DNA of 22,087 bases from Bacillota bacterium (lineage in GTDB: Bacteria; Bacillota; Clostridia; Acetivibrionales; DTU013), in the NCBI GenBank assembly GCA_023409615.1, contig JAEYRF010000086.1, positions 1 to 22,087 on the forward strand. Direction: 5' to 3'. The notes beneath the pieces were generated by a model. It did not search any database and was not told the origin of the DNA. It worked only from the letters and a program-made list of their open reading frames with translations. Below, in pieces: positions 14,560-22,063 of this stretch; positions within the stretch are counted from its first letter, which is position 1; each line of letters begins with the position of its first letter. Position numbers and translations under genes: made by a program.

Positions 14560-17000
14560 TCCGTAATTGCCGGCGTCCAGTACCTGTTGCCGTAAATATC
14601 GGTTAACCGGTAGGTCATCCGATAACTACTGTTTTCAACAGACAGATTTTCAATTTTCCACTCGCCTGAAGCGATATACTGCTCGCCTAGATAATACGTA
14701 TCACTGTATTGGCCATCATAAGTGTAATAGTCGCAGAGGAAGTCGATCTTATCACCTGCAGCTATTTCAATTAAGCCTTTTGCAACCGTTTCAGTCTGAT
14801 GCGTTGTATCGTATTTTATCTGTGCGCCAACTACCATTCCGTACGGATTCTCATTGTCAAATACGATAATGATATCGACAAGTTGATCGTTCAACAAAGC
14901 AGGTACACGTCCCTTGATGGAATAGGAATCACCGTTATGGTCGTCGCTTACCATATAATAGCTGACAATCTGACCATTGAGTGCAAGCCAGGTGCCGTCA
15001 TATTCCATTATTAGGTCGCCATCATCGTTATACTCGTAAACGTTATCAAGTCCAAGGTCGATAAATCCTTCTCCATCATCCAGAAAAACATTCAGCTCCA
15101 TATGGTGAATCATATCCCATTGATCTTCGGCAAGTGCCAGAACACGTTTTCCATCTTTGTTGGTAATTTTTATTGCCGCCGAGTCTATTCTGTTTTCCTT
15201 ATAATATTCCTCTGAAGCCTTGATCCTGTCTGCGTCAAGCCAGCTGCTGAGGGCATTGCCGGCTATGTTTGTAAGAGTGTCACCGCCAATGCCAAGAAGA
15301 CCGCCACCTGAACCTGTGCCCCCTTCTGATAAGAATGAATTAAGCAAGGAACCGACGATATCTGAGCCTGCGGGCTGCGATGAACCAGAGGAAGGTTGTG
15401 AACCTGTGTTGCCGGCGAGGCCTCCCAGAAGTGAAGAAAGGAGATTGTCACTGCCGACTGAGGTGATTTGTCCACCGGCTGTGAGGCTCGAGAAGCTTTT
15501 TATGCAATTGCTGTACTCTTCATCTATACCTATCCTGTCATATGTAGACAATGCGGTGTTCAGCTTGGAAGTCGTCCCATACGGGAAAAATATTGACACA
15601 CCATTTGCGTTTGATATATTAGTTGACGTGCGGTTATATTTTATACATCCACGTAGTGCTTCAGCAAAGGATTTAGCTTCTGAATTATTGATTTTTTCTG
15701 TAAAATGAATGAGGTCAATCTGATGCAGCTTGCTCGAGGGTGAAAACTCTTTGGTGTCGGCCCGAGCATCGGAAATTGTCTTATACTCATCCTTGTCTAT
15801 GAGTGTACTTGTTGATTTGGAAAATTCCACAAACGATTTGGGGACCGTACCTTTTAGCTCGGCGAGATCAATCAGCGAAAGAGTTGCTTGACTGCGTGGT
15901 GTCTGAACACTGACCTCCTTAACATAATCATCAATAAGCTTTTTCCCCAGATCGACTGTCGTGATGGAGGTATTCCTTGACAGAGCTGTTATCCAGCCTG
16001 TATAGTGCCAGCCTATGCCCGGTTCAACTTCCTCGGATGCAATCATATAGTCAGCACTGGGTTCAAGTACAATAGCTGTTTCAAGAGTCGCCATCAGGCA
16101 TGCATCAAACCCTATCATATCAAAGCTGCAGCCGCCGTTTTTAAGTGCGGTTGCGATTTCATCAAGAGTCATGCTATTATTCGGGAAATGTTGGTCATAG
16201 CCGTATGCAGAAAGCGAACCGCCGCCATGATCCCACATGATAAGCATATAACGGTCTGCAGGGTAGTTCTTTTTTGAGTATTTAATAAAATCCGAAAGAG
16301 TATTCGGATCAACCATTGACTTTTTACCCAAATTGTCCTCAAGTAACTGAAGACCCTTGGATGTCACGCGGTAGCGCTGGTTTGACTTACTGCTGATGAC
16401 GTTGTTCTGCCATTTAGATGTTCCTCCTGTCTCTACGATAATATTTACTTTATCAGAGATCTCGGCGCCCATTATCTCCTGTAAATCGGAGGTGGCCATT
16501 CCAGCTTTTTCCTCAAGGTCTGTTCCACACAAATAAAGCATTATTGTAGCAGTATCATTACCGTTGCCCTTCAATACCGTGCGCTTGTCACGTGCAAGCT
16601 TTGAAACTGATGTTGAGACAGGATAAGCACCCTTATCCTGGTAAGAAGATGACATGTCCGGATTTGCAGATTGCTGTGAAGTTAGAATATCGGAGGGATC
16701 TATGCCGCCCAGGTCTGGTAAGGTAGTGTTTGTGCCGCTGAATTTACTGTAGATGAGGTAGATGGCGATAATAATTACAATAGTAAGTATACTTCCCTTT
16801 TTCTTTTTTGAAGAGAATATATTGTTTGAGCCTTTTATATTTCTCGCTGATGTGCTTTCAGTTCTGCCAGAATATCCGCCTGAATCTCCAACCGGACCTC
16901 CGGTTATACCTCCAATACCACTTCCGCGCTTATGCACGCCGCTACTACTGCCTGTACCTACCCGTTTCTTTCTTCCAACCGGCCTGTTCCTTTTGTCCAT
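14556..17000 (-). CDS. Clostripain-family (C11) cysteine peptidase, membrane-anchored
   Basis: An 814-aa protein. The ATG at 17000 is preferred (G-rich GGGGGG site 9 nt upstream; protein starts MDKRNRPVGRKKRVG); an upstream in-frame ATG at 17087 has no site. Residues 1-68 are basic and Gly/Ser-rich, and residues 70-86 form one membrane helix. The C11 catalytic domain spans about 150-520: ATIMLYLCGTDLEEKAGMAT, the catalytic His258 in MWDHGGGSLSAYGYD, and the catalytic Cys301 in GFDACLMATLETA. C11 enzymes cleave after basic residues. A Gly/Ser-rich linker (about 540-610, SGSSQPAGSD) precedes a beta-rich C-terminal domain (about 610-814) of unknown role. The helix suggests a type II anchor with the peptidase outside. 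It is divergent from the gene at 17210; a TATACT at 17102-17107 (minus) is a possible -10. Substrate unknown. Confidence 0.88.
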   Translation of the reverse strand: MDKRNRPVGRKKRVGTGSSSGVHKRGSGIGGITGGPVGDSGGYSGRTESTSARNIKGSNNIFSSKKKKGSILTIVIIIAIYLIYSKFSGTNTTLPDLGGIDPSDILTSQQSANPDMSSSYQDKGAYPVSTSVSKLARDKRTVLKGNGNDTATIMLYLCGTDLEEKAGMATSDLQEIMGAEISDKVNIIVETGGTSKWQNNVISSKSNQRYRVTSKGLQLLEDNLGKKSMVDPNTLSDFIKYSKKNYPADRYMLIMWDHGGGSLSAYGYDQHFPNNSMTLDEIATALKNGGCSFDMIGFDACLMATLETAIVLEPSADYMIASEEVEPGIGWHYTGWITALSRNTSITTVDLGKKLIDDYVKEVSVQTPRSQATLSLIDLAELKGTVPKSFVEFSKSTSTLIDKDEYKTISDARADTKEFSPSSKLHQIDLIHFTEKINNSEAKSFAEALRGCIKYNRTSTNISNANGVSIFFPYGTTSKLNTALSTYDRIGIDEEYSNCIKSFSSLTAGGQITSVGSDNLLSSLLGGLAGNTGSQPSSGSSQPAGSDIVGSLLNSFLSEGGTGSGGGLLGIGGDTLTNIAGNALSSWLDADRIKASEEYYKENRIDSAAIKITNKDGKRVLALAEDQWDMIHHMELNVFLDDGEGFIDLGLDNVYEYNDDGDLIMEYDGTWLALNGQIVSYYMVSDDHNGDSYSIKGRVPALLNDQLVDIIIVFDNENPYGMVVGAQIKYDTTHQTETVAKGLIEIAAGDKIDFLCDYYTYDGQYSDTYYLGEQYIASGEWKIENLSVENSSYRMTYRLTDIYGNRYWTPAITD

Positions 17001-17209
17001 TTGAAATACCCCCCATAGATAAAGTCGAACTTCACATAAACACATTATCGTCATGAATCTAACATCATCATAAATCGAACATTGCAAATTTCTTATTAAT
17101 TAGTATAATGATATCATAAACCAACCAATTATGGAGTAATTTGTTGGAGATATTTTTAGTATTAATTTTTGTATTATACCGTATTTTGGTATTATGAGAG
17201 GAGATTACC

Positions 17210-17980
17210 ATGGCAGAGAAGAAACCAAGAAAAATAATTTCGGCATCTGAAGCAAAAGCCGGTAATACAAAGGCTAGAAAGACTGTTAAAACGAAGAAAA
17301 GTGAAATGCCTGAGAAGGGTGAACCCGAAATAGTAGAGTATGAATCTTCAAATCAACCATCAAGCAGAAAGAAAAGCTCCAAAGGCTTGCGCATCGGTGC
17401 GGTTATACTCTGGGTACTTGCTATTGCCTTTGAAATCGGTGTAATATACATGTTGAACATTGGAGAAACAACTATTGCTATCATTGGTATCATACTTGAT
17501 GCTATTTGTTGCATTACCGGCTCTCTCCTGTGGAAAAAGGCAAACCGGATAAGCCCGTGCAGATCGAAAAACAAACTGGTGGCCTTACTGTGGAATCAGA
17601 TGGGTGTAATAGCATGTATATTAGCTTTCATTCCACTCGGATTGTTTTTACTGCTTAAAGCTGATAAGATTTCACCAAAAATGAAGAAGATAATCGCTGC
17701 TATTGCAGCTGTTGCATTTTTGGGATCTGTAGGAACTTCCATTGACTATAATCCTCCAACACCCGAGAGCGTTGCACAGGCGGAGGCAGAGGCCCAAGCT
17801 GCGAATAGTGATTTCGGCGGCACGGTCTATTGGACCAGGTGGGGCAAATCCTACCATCTGGATGAAAATTGTTCAGCACTGACCAGATCAGAAACTCTTA
17901 TTAGCGGTACGCTTGAAGAAGCTTTCGAGGCAAAAAGAAACGACCCCTGCGATTTCTGTGCAGGAGGCGCTGATCAATAA
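17210..17980 (+). CDS. Four-helix membrane protein with C-terminal Ada-like Cys/His metal site
   Basis: A 256-aa protein; AGGAG lies 6 nt before the ATG. The first ~58 residues are very basic (MAEKKPRKIISASEAKAG). Four hydrophobic stretches follow at about 61-83, 86-107, 123-150 and 160-178. After an Ala/Glu-rich linker, residues 203-253 form a small domain: YHLDENCSAL (His216, Cys221) and DPCDFC (Cys247, Cys250), spaced by TLEEAFEAKRN. This HxxxxC...CxxC arrangement resembles the zinc-binding module of Ada and of the C-terminus of some nucleases and lipoproteins, where it binds Zn. The role of the protein is unknown. It is divergent from the clostripain-type gene (209-bp gap) and convergent with the DUF937 gene, sharing a bidirectional terminator. 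Confidence 0.75.
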   Translation: MAEKKPRKIISASEAKAGNTKARKTVKTKKSEMPEKGEPEIVEYESSNQPSSRKKSSKGLRIGAVILWVLAIAFEIGVIYMLNIGETTIAIIGIILDAICCITGSLLWKKANRISPCRSKNKLVALLWNQMGVIACILAFIPLGLFLLLKADKISPKMKKIIAAIAAVAFLGSVGTSIDYNPPTPESVAQAEAEAQAANSDFGGTVYWTRWGKSYHLDENCSALTRSETLISGTLEEAFEAKRNDPCDFCAGGADQ

Positions 17981-17991
17981 GTGATAAGTAA

Positions 17992-18025
17992 AAATAAGCA
18001 GCCGAAAGGCTGCTTATTTCTTTTT
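17992..18025 (+). terminator. Bidirectional intrinsic terminator between convergent genes
   Basis: A perfect 12-bp stem (AAATAAGCAGCC / GGCTGCTTATTT) with a GAAA tetraloop is followed by CTTTTT on the plus strand. On the minus strand the same stem is followed by TTTTAC. It serves the membrane protein gene on one side and the DUF937 gene on the other, and overlaps the last codons of the latter. Confidence 0.9.
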
Positions 18026-18619
18026 AAACAAACTTCCAAGGCCGCCCAGAATACCACCGATGTTACCGCCGATGCCACCTGCGCCATTATCGTCATCATC
18101 AAGGAAAGAGGATGCTAAACCCAGAAGGTTATTTCCACTGCTGCCCGCACCTAACAAAGACGATAACGACGATGTTATATTTGAGACCCCGTTTGCATCA
18201 AGATTTTCTTCCTTCTTCTTCTTGCCCAGCAAGCTCAGAATCATTGGCGCAAACTGAATCAAAAGCTTTCCTATTTGATCAGAATCCATACCGGTTTGTT
18301 TTGCAAGTTTTGCCTGCACGCTTTTACTTTTTCCACCAAGGATATGTTCAATGATCTTAGCACCATCATTTGTGTCGACTTTCTTTAAAAAACTTGAGAT
18401 ATCATCTACATCGTCATCCTGGTGCTGTTCAAGAGCTTTTGCCAATGCCTCAGCACCTTCTTGAGTATTCGTGTTACGGTTTAATGCTTCCATAAGGGTA
18501 GAGATCCCAAGCTCGGTTGCCTTTTTAACCTTGGTGGGTTTTGCGTTGACAGATTGCCCCAATTGCTGCAGTGTTTCCTTGTTGCCCAGCTGTTTCATGA
18601 TTAATTCCAGCGAACTCAT
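18014..18619 (-). CDS. DUF937 family protein
   Basis: A 201-aa soluble protein of the DUF937 (YidB-like) type, function unknown. Start MSSLELIMKQLGNKETLQQL is preceded by AGGAGG with 8-nt spacing. The core is a series of short helices with the family pattern: EALNRNTNTQEGAEALAKAL, then VDDISSFLKKVDTNDGAKII, EHILGGK and LLIQFAPMILSLLGKKKKEE. The C-terminus is a low-complexity tail rich in Gly, Ser, Leu and Asp (LGAGSSGNNLLGLAS, then DDDDNGAGGIGGNIGG) ending in KKK. It is divergent from the metalloprotease gene with a ~190-bp shared upstream region. A TATAAT at 18688-18693 (minus) is a possible -10. Confidence 0.82.
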   Translation of the reverse strand: MSSLELIMKQLGNKETLQQLGQSVNAKPTKVKKATELGISTLMEALNRNTNTQEGAEALAKALEQHQDDDVDDISSFLKKVDTNDGAKIIEHILGGKSKSVQAKLAKQTGMDSDQIGKLLIQFAPMILSLLGKKKKEENLDANGVSNITSSLSSLLGAGSSGNNLLGLASSFLDDDDNGAGGIGGNIGGILGGLGSLFKKK

Positions 18620-18769
18620 ATGCTAATCCTCCTCAATATTTATACCATAGTTTTATAGTTACCACTATTAACTGTCAGTAAAACATAATTATAGTAACAC
18701 GCTGCTCAGCCGGACAGAGCGATTTGAGCACCGGACGGATGGATTATGATGCATGCAGACGCCGGTGTG

Positions 18770-18778
18770 TGGTATAAT
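18770..18778 (+). promoter_or_regulatory. Extended -10 promoter of the metalloprotease gene
   Basis: TGGTATAAT is a perfect extended -10 (TGnTATAAT). The predicted start is near 18785, about 28 nt before the ATG at 18813. No convincing -35 is present, as is usual for extended -10 promoters. Confidence 0.6.
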
Positions 18779-18812
18779 TAATAATAACTCATACAATCGG
18801 AGATATTGTAAA

Positions 18813-19661
18813 ATGAATATGAGTAATAATTCTATTAATCCAAAAATGAAGTATGCGCCAATAAAAGTAATCAGGGTTGGAAATGATGTAAAAATTACTG
18901 CGTTTGTGAAATTTTCCGGCGATGCTGACAGGTTTTTCCCCAATTCAGATGAAACATATGCCGAAGTTGCCGCTAAGTCAATAATGCATATTTGGAAGGG
19001 CAATTTTGATGTTGATGGGAAGGCTGTGAAAGTAGAGACGTTCATTTACAGTAACAATATCAGTCCAAATAATATACTCATGCCGGTTTTCACTGAAAAA
19101 AAGCAAAAATTCTTAAAAATGCCTGTTGGCGCAGGCCCGAGAGGGCATCTTTCGTCATTGCCGGGTGCTCTTTCCATGCGAAGTCATGAGGGTATGAATA
19201 TAATCGGAGCGATACTCAATAATGAATCAATATTAAAATGGTCTATAGAAAAATCTTCTTCGCCTATTGTGATTTATGATCATACGAGAAGTTCAAAGAC
19301 CGGAAAAATGGAGTTTATCGGCAGGAACTGGTTTGAGCAAACTGTCGCTCATGAGTTCGGTCATTCATTAGGTCTCGGAGATGCTTATAATGCGGGATAT
19401 AGAGGCGGAAGATGGGCTGGTAGTCTAGACGGGTATTACGCGCCCTATTCATACAAGGTAGAAGATGATTGTGGTAAATGGAAATATGTAGTAGTGCCTG
19501 ATAACGACATAATGCTGGAAGGCGAGAGTCATAATTTTGTATCAAGTAATGATATAAGAATGGTACTTAATGCCTACAGAACGGGTAAACTGCAGCTTTT
19601 CCCATGGGGTTCCAAAGATTTCATGGATAGATATAAAACTAGTAAAGATATAAGGCTGTAA
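18813..19661 (+). CDS. Metzincin-type zinc metalloprotease without signal peptide
   Basis: A 282-aa protein. The ATG at 18813 follows GGAG at 10 nt; an in-frame ATG at 18753 lies upstream of the promoter's -10 and is rejected. The active site is TVAHEFGHSLGLGDAY: zinc ligands His180 and His184, catalytic Glu181, and Asp190 in the place of the third ligand (HExxHxxGxxD, as in snapalysin-type metzincins; most metzincins have His). A methionine 44 residues further on (NDIMLEGES, Met234) could be the Met-turn. The N-terminal half (KYAPIKVIRVGNDVKITAFV) is not recognised. There is no signal peptide or membrane helix, so it is predicted cytoplasmic unless exported by a non-classical route. The DUF4332 gene follows after ~100 nt. 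Peptidase fold is likely; substrate unknown. Confidence 0.8.
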   Translation: MNMSNNSINPKMKYAPIKVIRVGNDVKITAFVKFSGDADRFFPNSDETYAEVAAKSIMHIWKGNFDVDGKAVKVETFIYSNNISPNNILMPVFTEKKQKFLKMPVGAGPRGHLSSLPGALSMRSHEGMNIIGAILNNESILKWSIEKSSSPIVIYDHTRSSKTGKMEFIGRNWFEQTVAHEFGHSLGLGDAYNAGYRGGRWAGSLDGYYAPYSYKVEDDCGKWKYVVVPDNDIMLEGESHNFVSSNDIRMVLNAYRTGKLQLFPWGSKDFMDRYKTSKDIRL

Positions 19662-19705
19662 TGTCGAAAAGAAGTAAAATGTTTAGCGGCTTGTGATAAA
19701 TGGTA

Positions 19706-19711
19706 TATAAT
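19706..19711 (+). promoter_or_regulatory. Candidate -10 box for the DUF4332 gene
   Basis: TATAAT about 52 nt before the ATG at 19764. No matching -35 is obvious, so the DUF4332 gene may instead be read through from the metalloprotease gene; no terminator was found between them. Confidence 0.3.
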
Positions 19712-19763
19712 ATTATTAGGTATGTAATTATTTTTTATTAAAATTCAGGAAGGAGCAGTAATC

Positions 19764-20168
19764 ATGTCAAAGCTTAGTATTATTGAGGGAATCGGAGAGG
19801 CCTATGAGGCAAAGCTGGAAGCGGCCGGAGTAAAATCAATTGAATCATTGCTGGAAACTTGCACGACTAAAAAGGGCAGATCAGAACTTGCAGAAAAAAC
19901 GGATATATCGGAAAAGCTGATTCTTAAGTGGGCAAACCATGCCGATCTTGCAAGGATAAAGGGTATTGGTGGAGAGTATGCAGAGTTACTTGAAGCATCC
20001 GGCGTTGATACTGTTCCGGAACTTGCCAACCGCAATGCGGAGAATCTTTTTATTAAGATGCAGGAAATCAATAATGCGAAGTCTCTTGTAAGAAAACTTC
20101 CTACACAGGCACAGGTTGAAGATTGGGTAAAACAGGCAGGTACATTGCCTCGCATTTTGCAGTATTAA
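19764..20168 (+). CDS. DUF4332 helix-hairpin-helix protein
   Basis: A 134-aa soluble protein. AGGAAGGAG (19747-19755) lies 8 nt before the ATG. It consists of two helix-hairpin-helix units typical of DUF4332: IEGIGEAYEAKLEAAGVKSI (6-25) and IKGIGGEYAELLEASGVDTV (64-83), each followed by a helical stretch (LLETCTTKKGRSELAEKT and LANRNAENLFIKMQEINN). Such G-I-G hairpins bind DNA or act as protein-interaction modules in other families, but the role of DUF4332 is not established. The C-terminus PTQAQVEDWVKQA is also typical of the family. The 72-aa gene starts 17 nt downstream, forming a two-gene unit. Confidence 0.88.
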   Translation: MSKLSIIEGIGEAYEAKLEAAGVKSIESLLETCTTKKGRSELAEKTDISEKLILKWANHADLARIKGIGGEYAELLEASGVDTVPELANRNAENLFIKMQEINNAKSLVRKLPTQAQVEDWVKQAGTLPRILQY

Positions 20169-20185
20169 TTATTGAGGAGAAAATA

Positions 20186-20404
20186 ATGGATATTAAGGCT
20201 AAAATTGAAGAGATTGTTAATAAAGTAAAGTCGGATAAGGATTTTGCATCCAAATTCTCAAGTGATCCGGTGAAAGCGATAGAATCTATACTTGGAATTG
20301 ACCTGCCCGATGATCAGTTAAATGCTTTGGTTGATGGAGTAAAAGCAAAAATAGCCCTCGATAAATCTGGTGATCTACTTGGGAAGATAAAAAAACTGTT
20401 CTGA
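20186..20404 (+). CDS. 72-aa small acidic/basic helical protein, NHLP/Nif11-leader-like
   Basis: The ATG at 20186 has GAGGAG 6 nt upstream (20174-20179); a longer in-frame start at 20123 lies inside the DUF4332 gene and is rejected. The sequence begins MDIKAKIEEIVNKVKSDKDF and contains FSSDPVKAIESILGIDLPDD. This D-P-x-x-A-I-E-x-x-L-G-x-x-L-P pattern is reminiscent of the leader part of nitrile-hydratase/Nif11-type peptides. However, there is no Gly-Gly cleavage site and no Cys/Ser/Thr-rich core, and the C-terminus is basic (LLGKIKKLF). Small proteins of this shape are found in other Clostridia as far as I know, with no assigned function. It follows the DUF4332 gene by 17 nt and is surely co-transcribed. 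Real gene: confident. Function: unknown. Confidence 0.75.
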   Translation: MDIKAKIEEIVNKVKSDKDFASKFSSDPVKAIESILGIDLPDDQLNALVDGVKAKIALDKSGDLLGKIKKLF

Positions 20405-20418
20405 TGTAATGGTATAGA

Positions 20419-20474
20419 CCTAAATGCACGAATGGCAGACATGATAAAACATGGCTGCCATTCGTGCATTTAGG
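20419..20474. terminator. 20-bp perfect hairpin between convergent genes
   Basis: CCTAAATGCACGAATGGCAG (20419-20438) is perfectly complementary to 20455-20474 around a 16-nt loop, which itself has CATG on both sides. It fills the gap between the 72-aa gene (ends 20404) and the convergent GGDEF-EAL gene (ends 20494). No T-run follows on either strand, so classification as terminator is by position. Transcription end, mRNA stability element or remnant of a palindromic repeat are all possible. Confidence 0.55.
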
Positions 20475-20493
20475 GGCATGTTATGTTTAAACA

Positions 20494-21993
20494 TTATTGC
20501 ATTTGCATCAATATCTCCTCTAGTTCATCCGCCGGGAGAGGGCGGTAGAAGTAGAAGCCCTGGATTTCATCGCTGCTGCGCTCGGTGAGAAAATCGAGCT
20601 GGAGTTCTGTTTCGACGCCCTCTGCGATTACTTTTAGTCCCAGAGTGTGGGCAAGTCCGATAATACCCTTTATAATCGTGTTTTCCTTTTCGCTTCGGCC
20701 TATGCCACGGACAAATTGCATGTCCAGCTTGATGCGATCGATAGGCATGGCTGATAGGCGGCTGAGGGAGGAGTATTCTGTACCGAAATCGTCAATGGCG
20801 ATGGAGATGCCTAACTCTTTCAGATTTTCCAGCACCTCGATGATATAGTCGGATTCGCTGACTGCTGTGCTTTCGGTAACCTCCAACTCCAGAAACTGCG
20901 GTTCCAACTGCGTTTCCTCCAAAATCTGCCTGACACGGTTGACAAATCCGGGATTCCTTAACTGTAGGACAGACACATTGACGGCGATACGGATATCCGG
21001 AAGGCCTTTTTGTTGCCATGCCCGGCACTGTAAGCAAGCTGTCATAAGCACCCAGTCACCTATAGGGCCTATCAGGCCAGTTAGTTCCGCTAACGGGATA
21101 AACAAGCCCGGTGAAATAACGCCGAATTCCGGATGAAACCAACGGAGTAGGGCTTCAGCGCCAATGATTTCTTTTGACTGTATACTTATCTGTGGCTGAT
21201 AGTACAGCTGCAATTCGTTCCGCTCCAACGCCCGGAACAGGTTACCTGTCAGCTTTATCTTCCTGAGTATTTCCTCCTTCATGTCTGTGGTGCAGAACAT
21301 ATACCGGTTTTTCCCCTGTTCCTTTGACTTGTACATTGCGATATCAGCATTTTTAATGAGTGTATCAGCGTCTGTGCCGTCGTAAGGATAAACGGCGACT
21401 CCCGCACTGGCAGTGATAAAAAATTCCTGATCGTCCAGGTTGAATGGTTTGTTAAAAACATTTAGTAGTTTTTCCATGATTATCTCGATATCGTCGACTG
21501 AAGAAAGGTTGTTTAGTAGAATGACTAATTCGTCACCGCCGAAACGTGACAAGGTATCAGACTTCCTGAGGTGACTCCTAAGCCGTTCTGACACCAACAT
21601 AAGCAGCGCGTCGCCGCCGTCGTGGCCGACTGTATCGTTGACAGTCTTGAAGTCATCTATATCCAGGAATACAATAGCAAATGTCTTGAGTGTCCGCTCA
21701 GCCAGATTGATTGCCTGCATAGTCCTGTCTTTGAAAAGGATTCTGTTGGGCAGCTTCGTCAGATAATCATAATATGCCATCTGTGTAATTTCTTTTTCCT
21801 GCTGGATTCTTTCAAAAGCGTCAGCAAGGATGTTTGATATGATCTTGAAGAAGTCGAGCTGTGTCTCGGACCATTTTTTGGTTTTCCTGCCTGCCTCGAT
21901 ACCGAAGAAGCCATAGACATCGTTTTTATTGATAACCGGTATAGCAGCAAACGATTTGTCACACGGTGAAATCATGAACCCATAAATTAACAT
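20494..21993 (-). CDS. GGDEF-EAL cyclic-di-GMP enzyme with truncated GAF domain (5' end uncertain)
   Basis: At least 499 aa. Residues ~1-65 are only the second half of a GAF sensor domain (KSFAAIPVINKNDVYGFFGI, then KWSETQLDFFKIISNILADA). Residues ~75-235 are GGDEF: active-site motif GGDEL (152-156, final Phe replaced by Leu), with an inhibitory I-site RKSD five residues before. Residues ~245-497 are EAL: EALLRW (Glu280), Asn339 (NVS), Glu371 (EVTES), DDFGTEYSS (Asp401, Asp402), Lys422, Glu458 and Gln478, so the phosphodiesterase residues are present; Gly to Glu in the loop-6 motif (usual DFGTGYSS) is odd. It should make and/or degrade c-di-GMP. The ATG at 21993 has no ribosome binding site. 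The frame stays open to the window edge, but the added residues do not look like GAF, so the gene may be 5'-truncated. Confidence 0.85.
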   Translation of the reverse strand: MLIYGFMISPCDKSFAAIPVINKNDVYGFFGIEAGRKTKKWSETQLDFFKIISNILADAFERIQQEKEITQMAYYDYLTKLPNRILFKDRTMQAINLAERTLKTFAIVFLDIDDFKTVNDTVGHDGGDALLMLVSERLRSHLRKSDTLSRFGGDELVILLNNLSSVDDIEIIMEKLLNVFNKPFNLDDQEFFITASAGVAVYPYDGTDADTLIKNADIAMYKSKEQGKNRYMFCTTDMKEEILRKIKLTGNLFRALERNELQLYYQPQISIQSKEIIGAEALLRWFHPEFGVISPGLFIPLAELTGLIGPIGDWVLMTACLQCRAWQQKGLPDIRIAVNVSVLQLRNPGFVNRVRQILEETQLEPQFLELEVTESTAVSESDYIIEVLENLKELGISIAIDDFGTEYSSLSRLSAMPIDRIKLDMQFVRGIGRSEKENTIIKGIIGLAHTLGLKVIAEGVETELQLDFLTERSSDEIQGFYFYRPLPADELEEILMQMQ

Positions 21994-22016
21994 AAGAGAA
22001 AATATGTAAACAACAT

Positions 22017-22063
22017 AAAGTGACCTGAAACCATTGCAAAATATGCGTTTTGGGTCATTTTTT
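22017..22063 (+). terminator. Orphan plus-strand intrinsic terminator
   Basis: TGACCTGAAAC pairs with GTTTTGGGTCA (two G-U pairs), extended by AAAG/TTTT to a 15-bp stem, followed by T6. It faces plus-strand transcription, yet no plus-strand gene precedes it within about 1.6 kb. It lies upstream of the GGDEF-EAL gene, in sequence that is formally open in that gene's frame. Confidence 0.6.

Noticed and set aside
18639..18644. Extended TGGTATAAA as the DUF937 promoter
   Set aside because: The transcription start would fall on the ribosome binding site; the TATAAT at 18688-18693 is the better candidate.
20186..20404. RiPP precursor peptide
   Set aside because: The leader-like motif is suggestive, but there is no core region, no Gly-Gly site and no modification enzyme or exporter in the window; kept only as a small protein.
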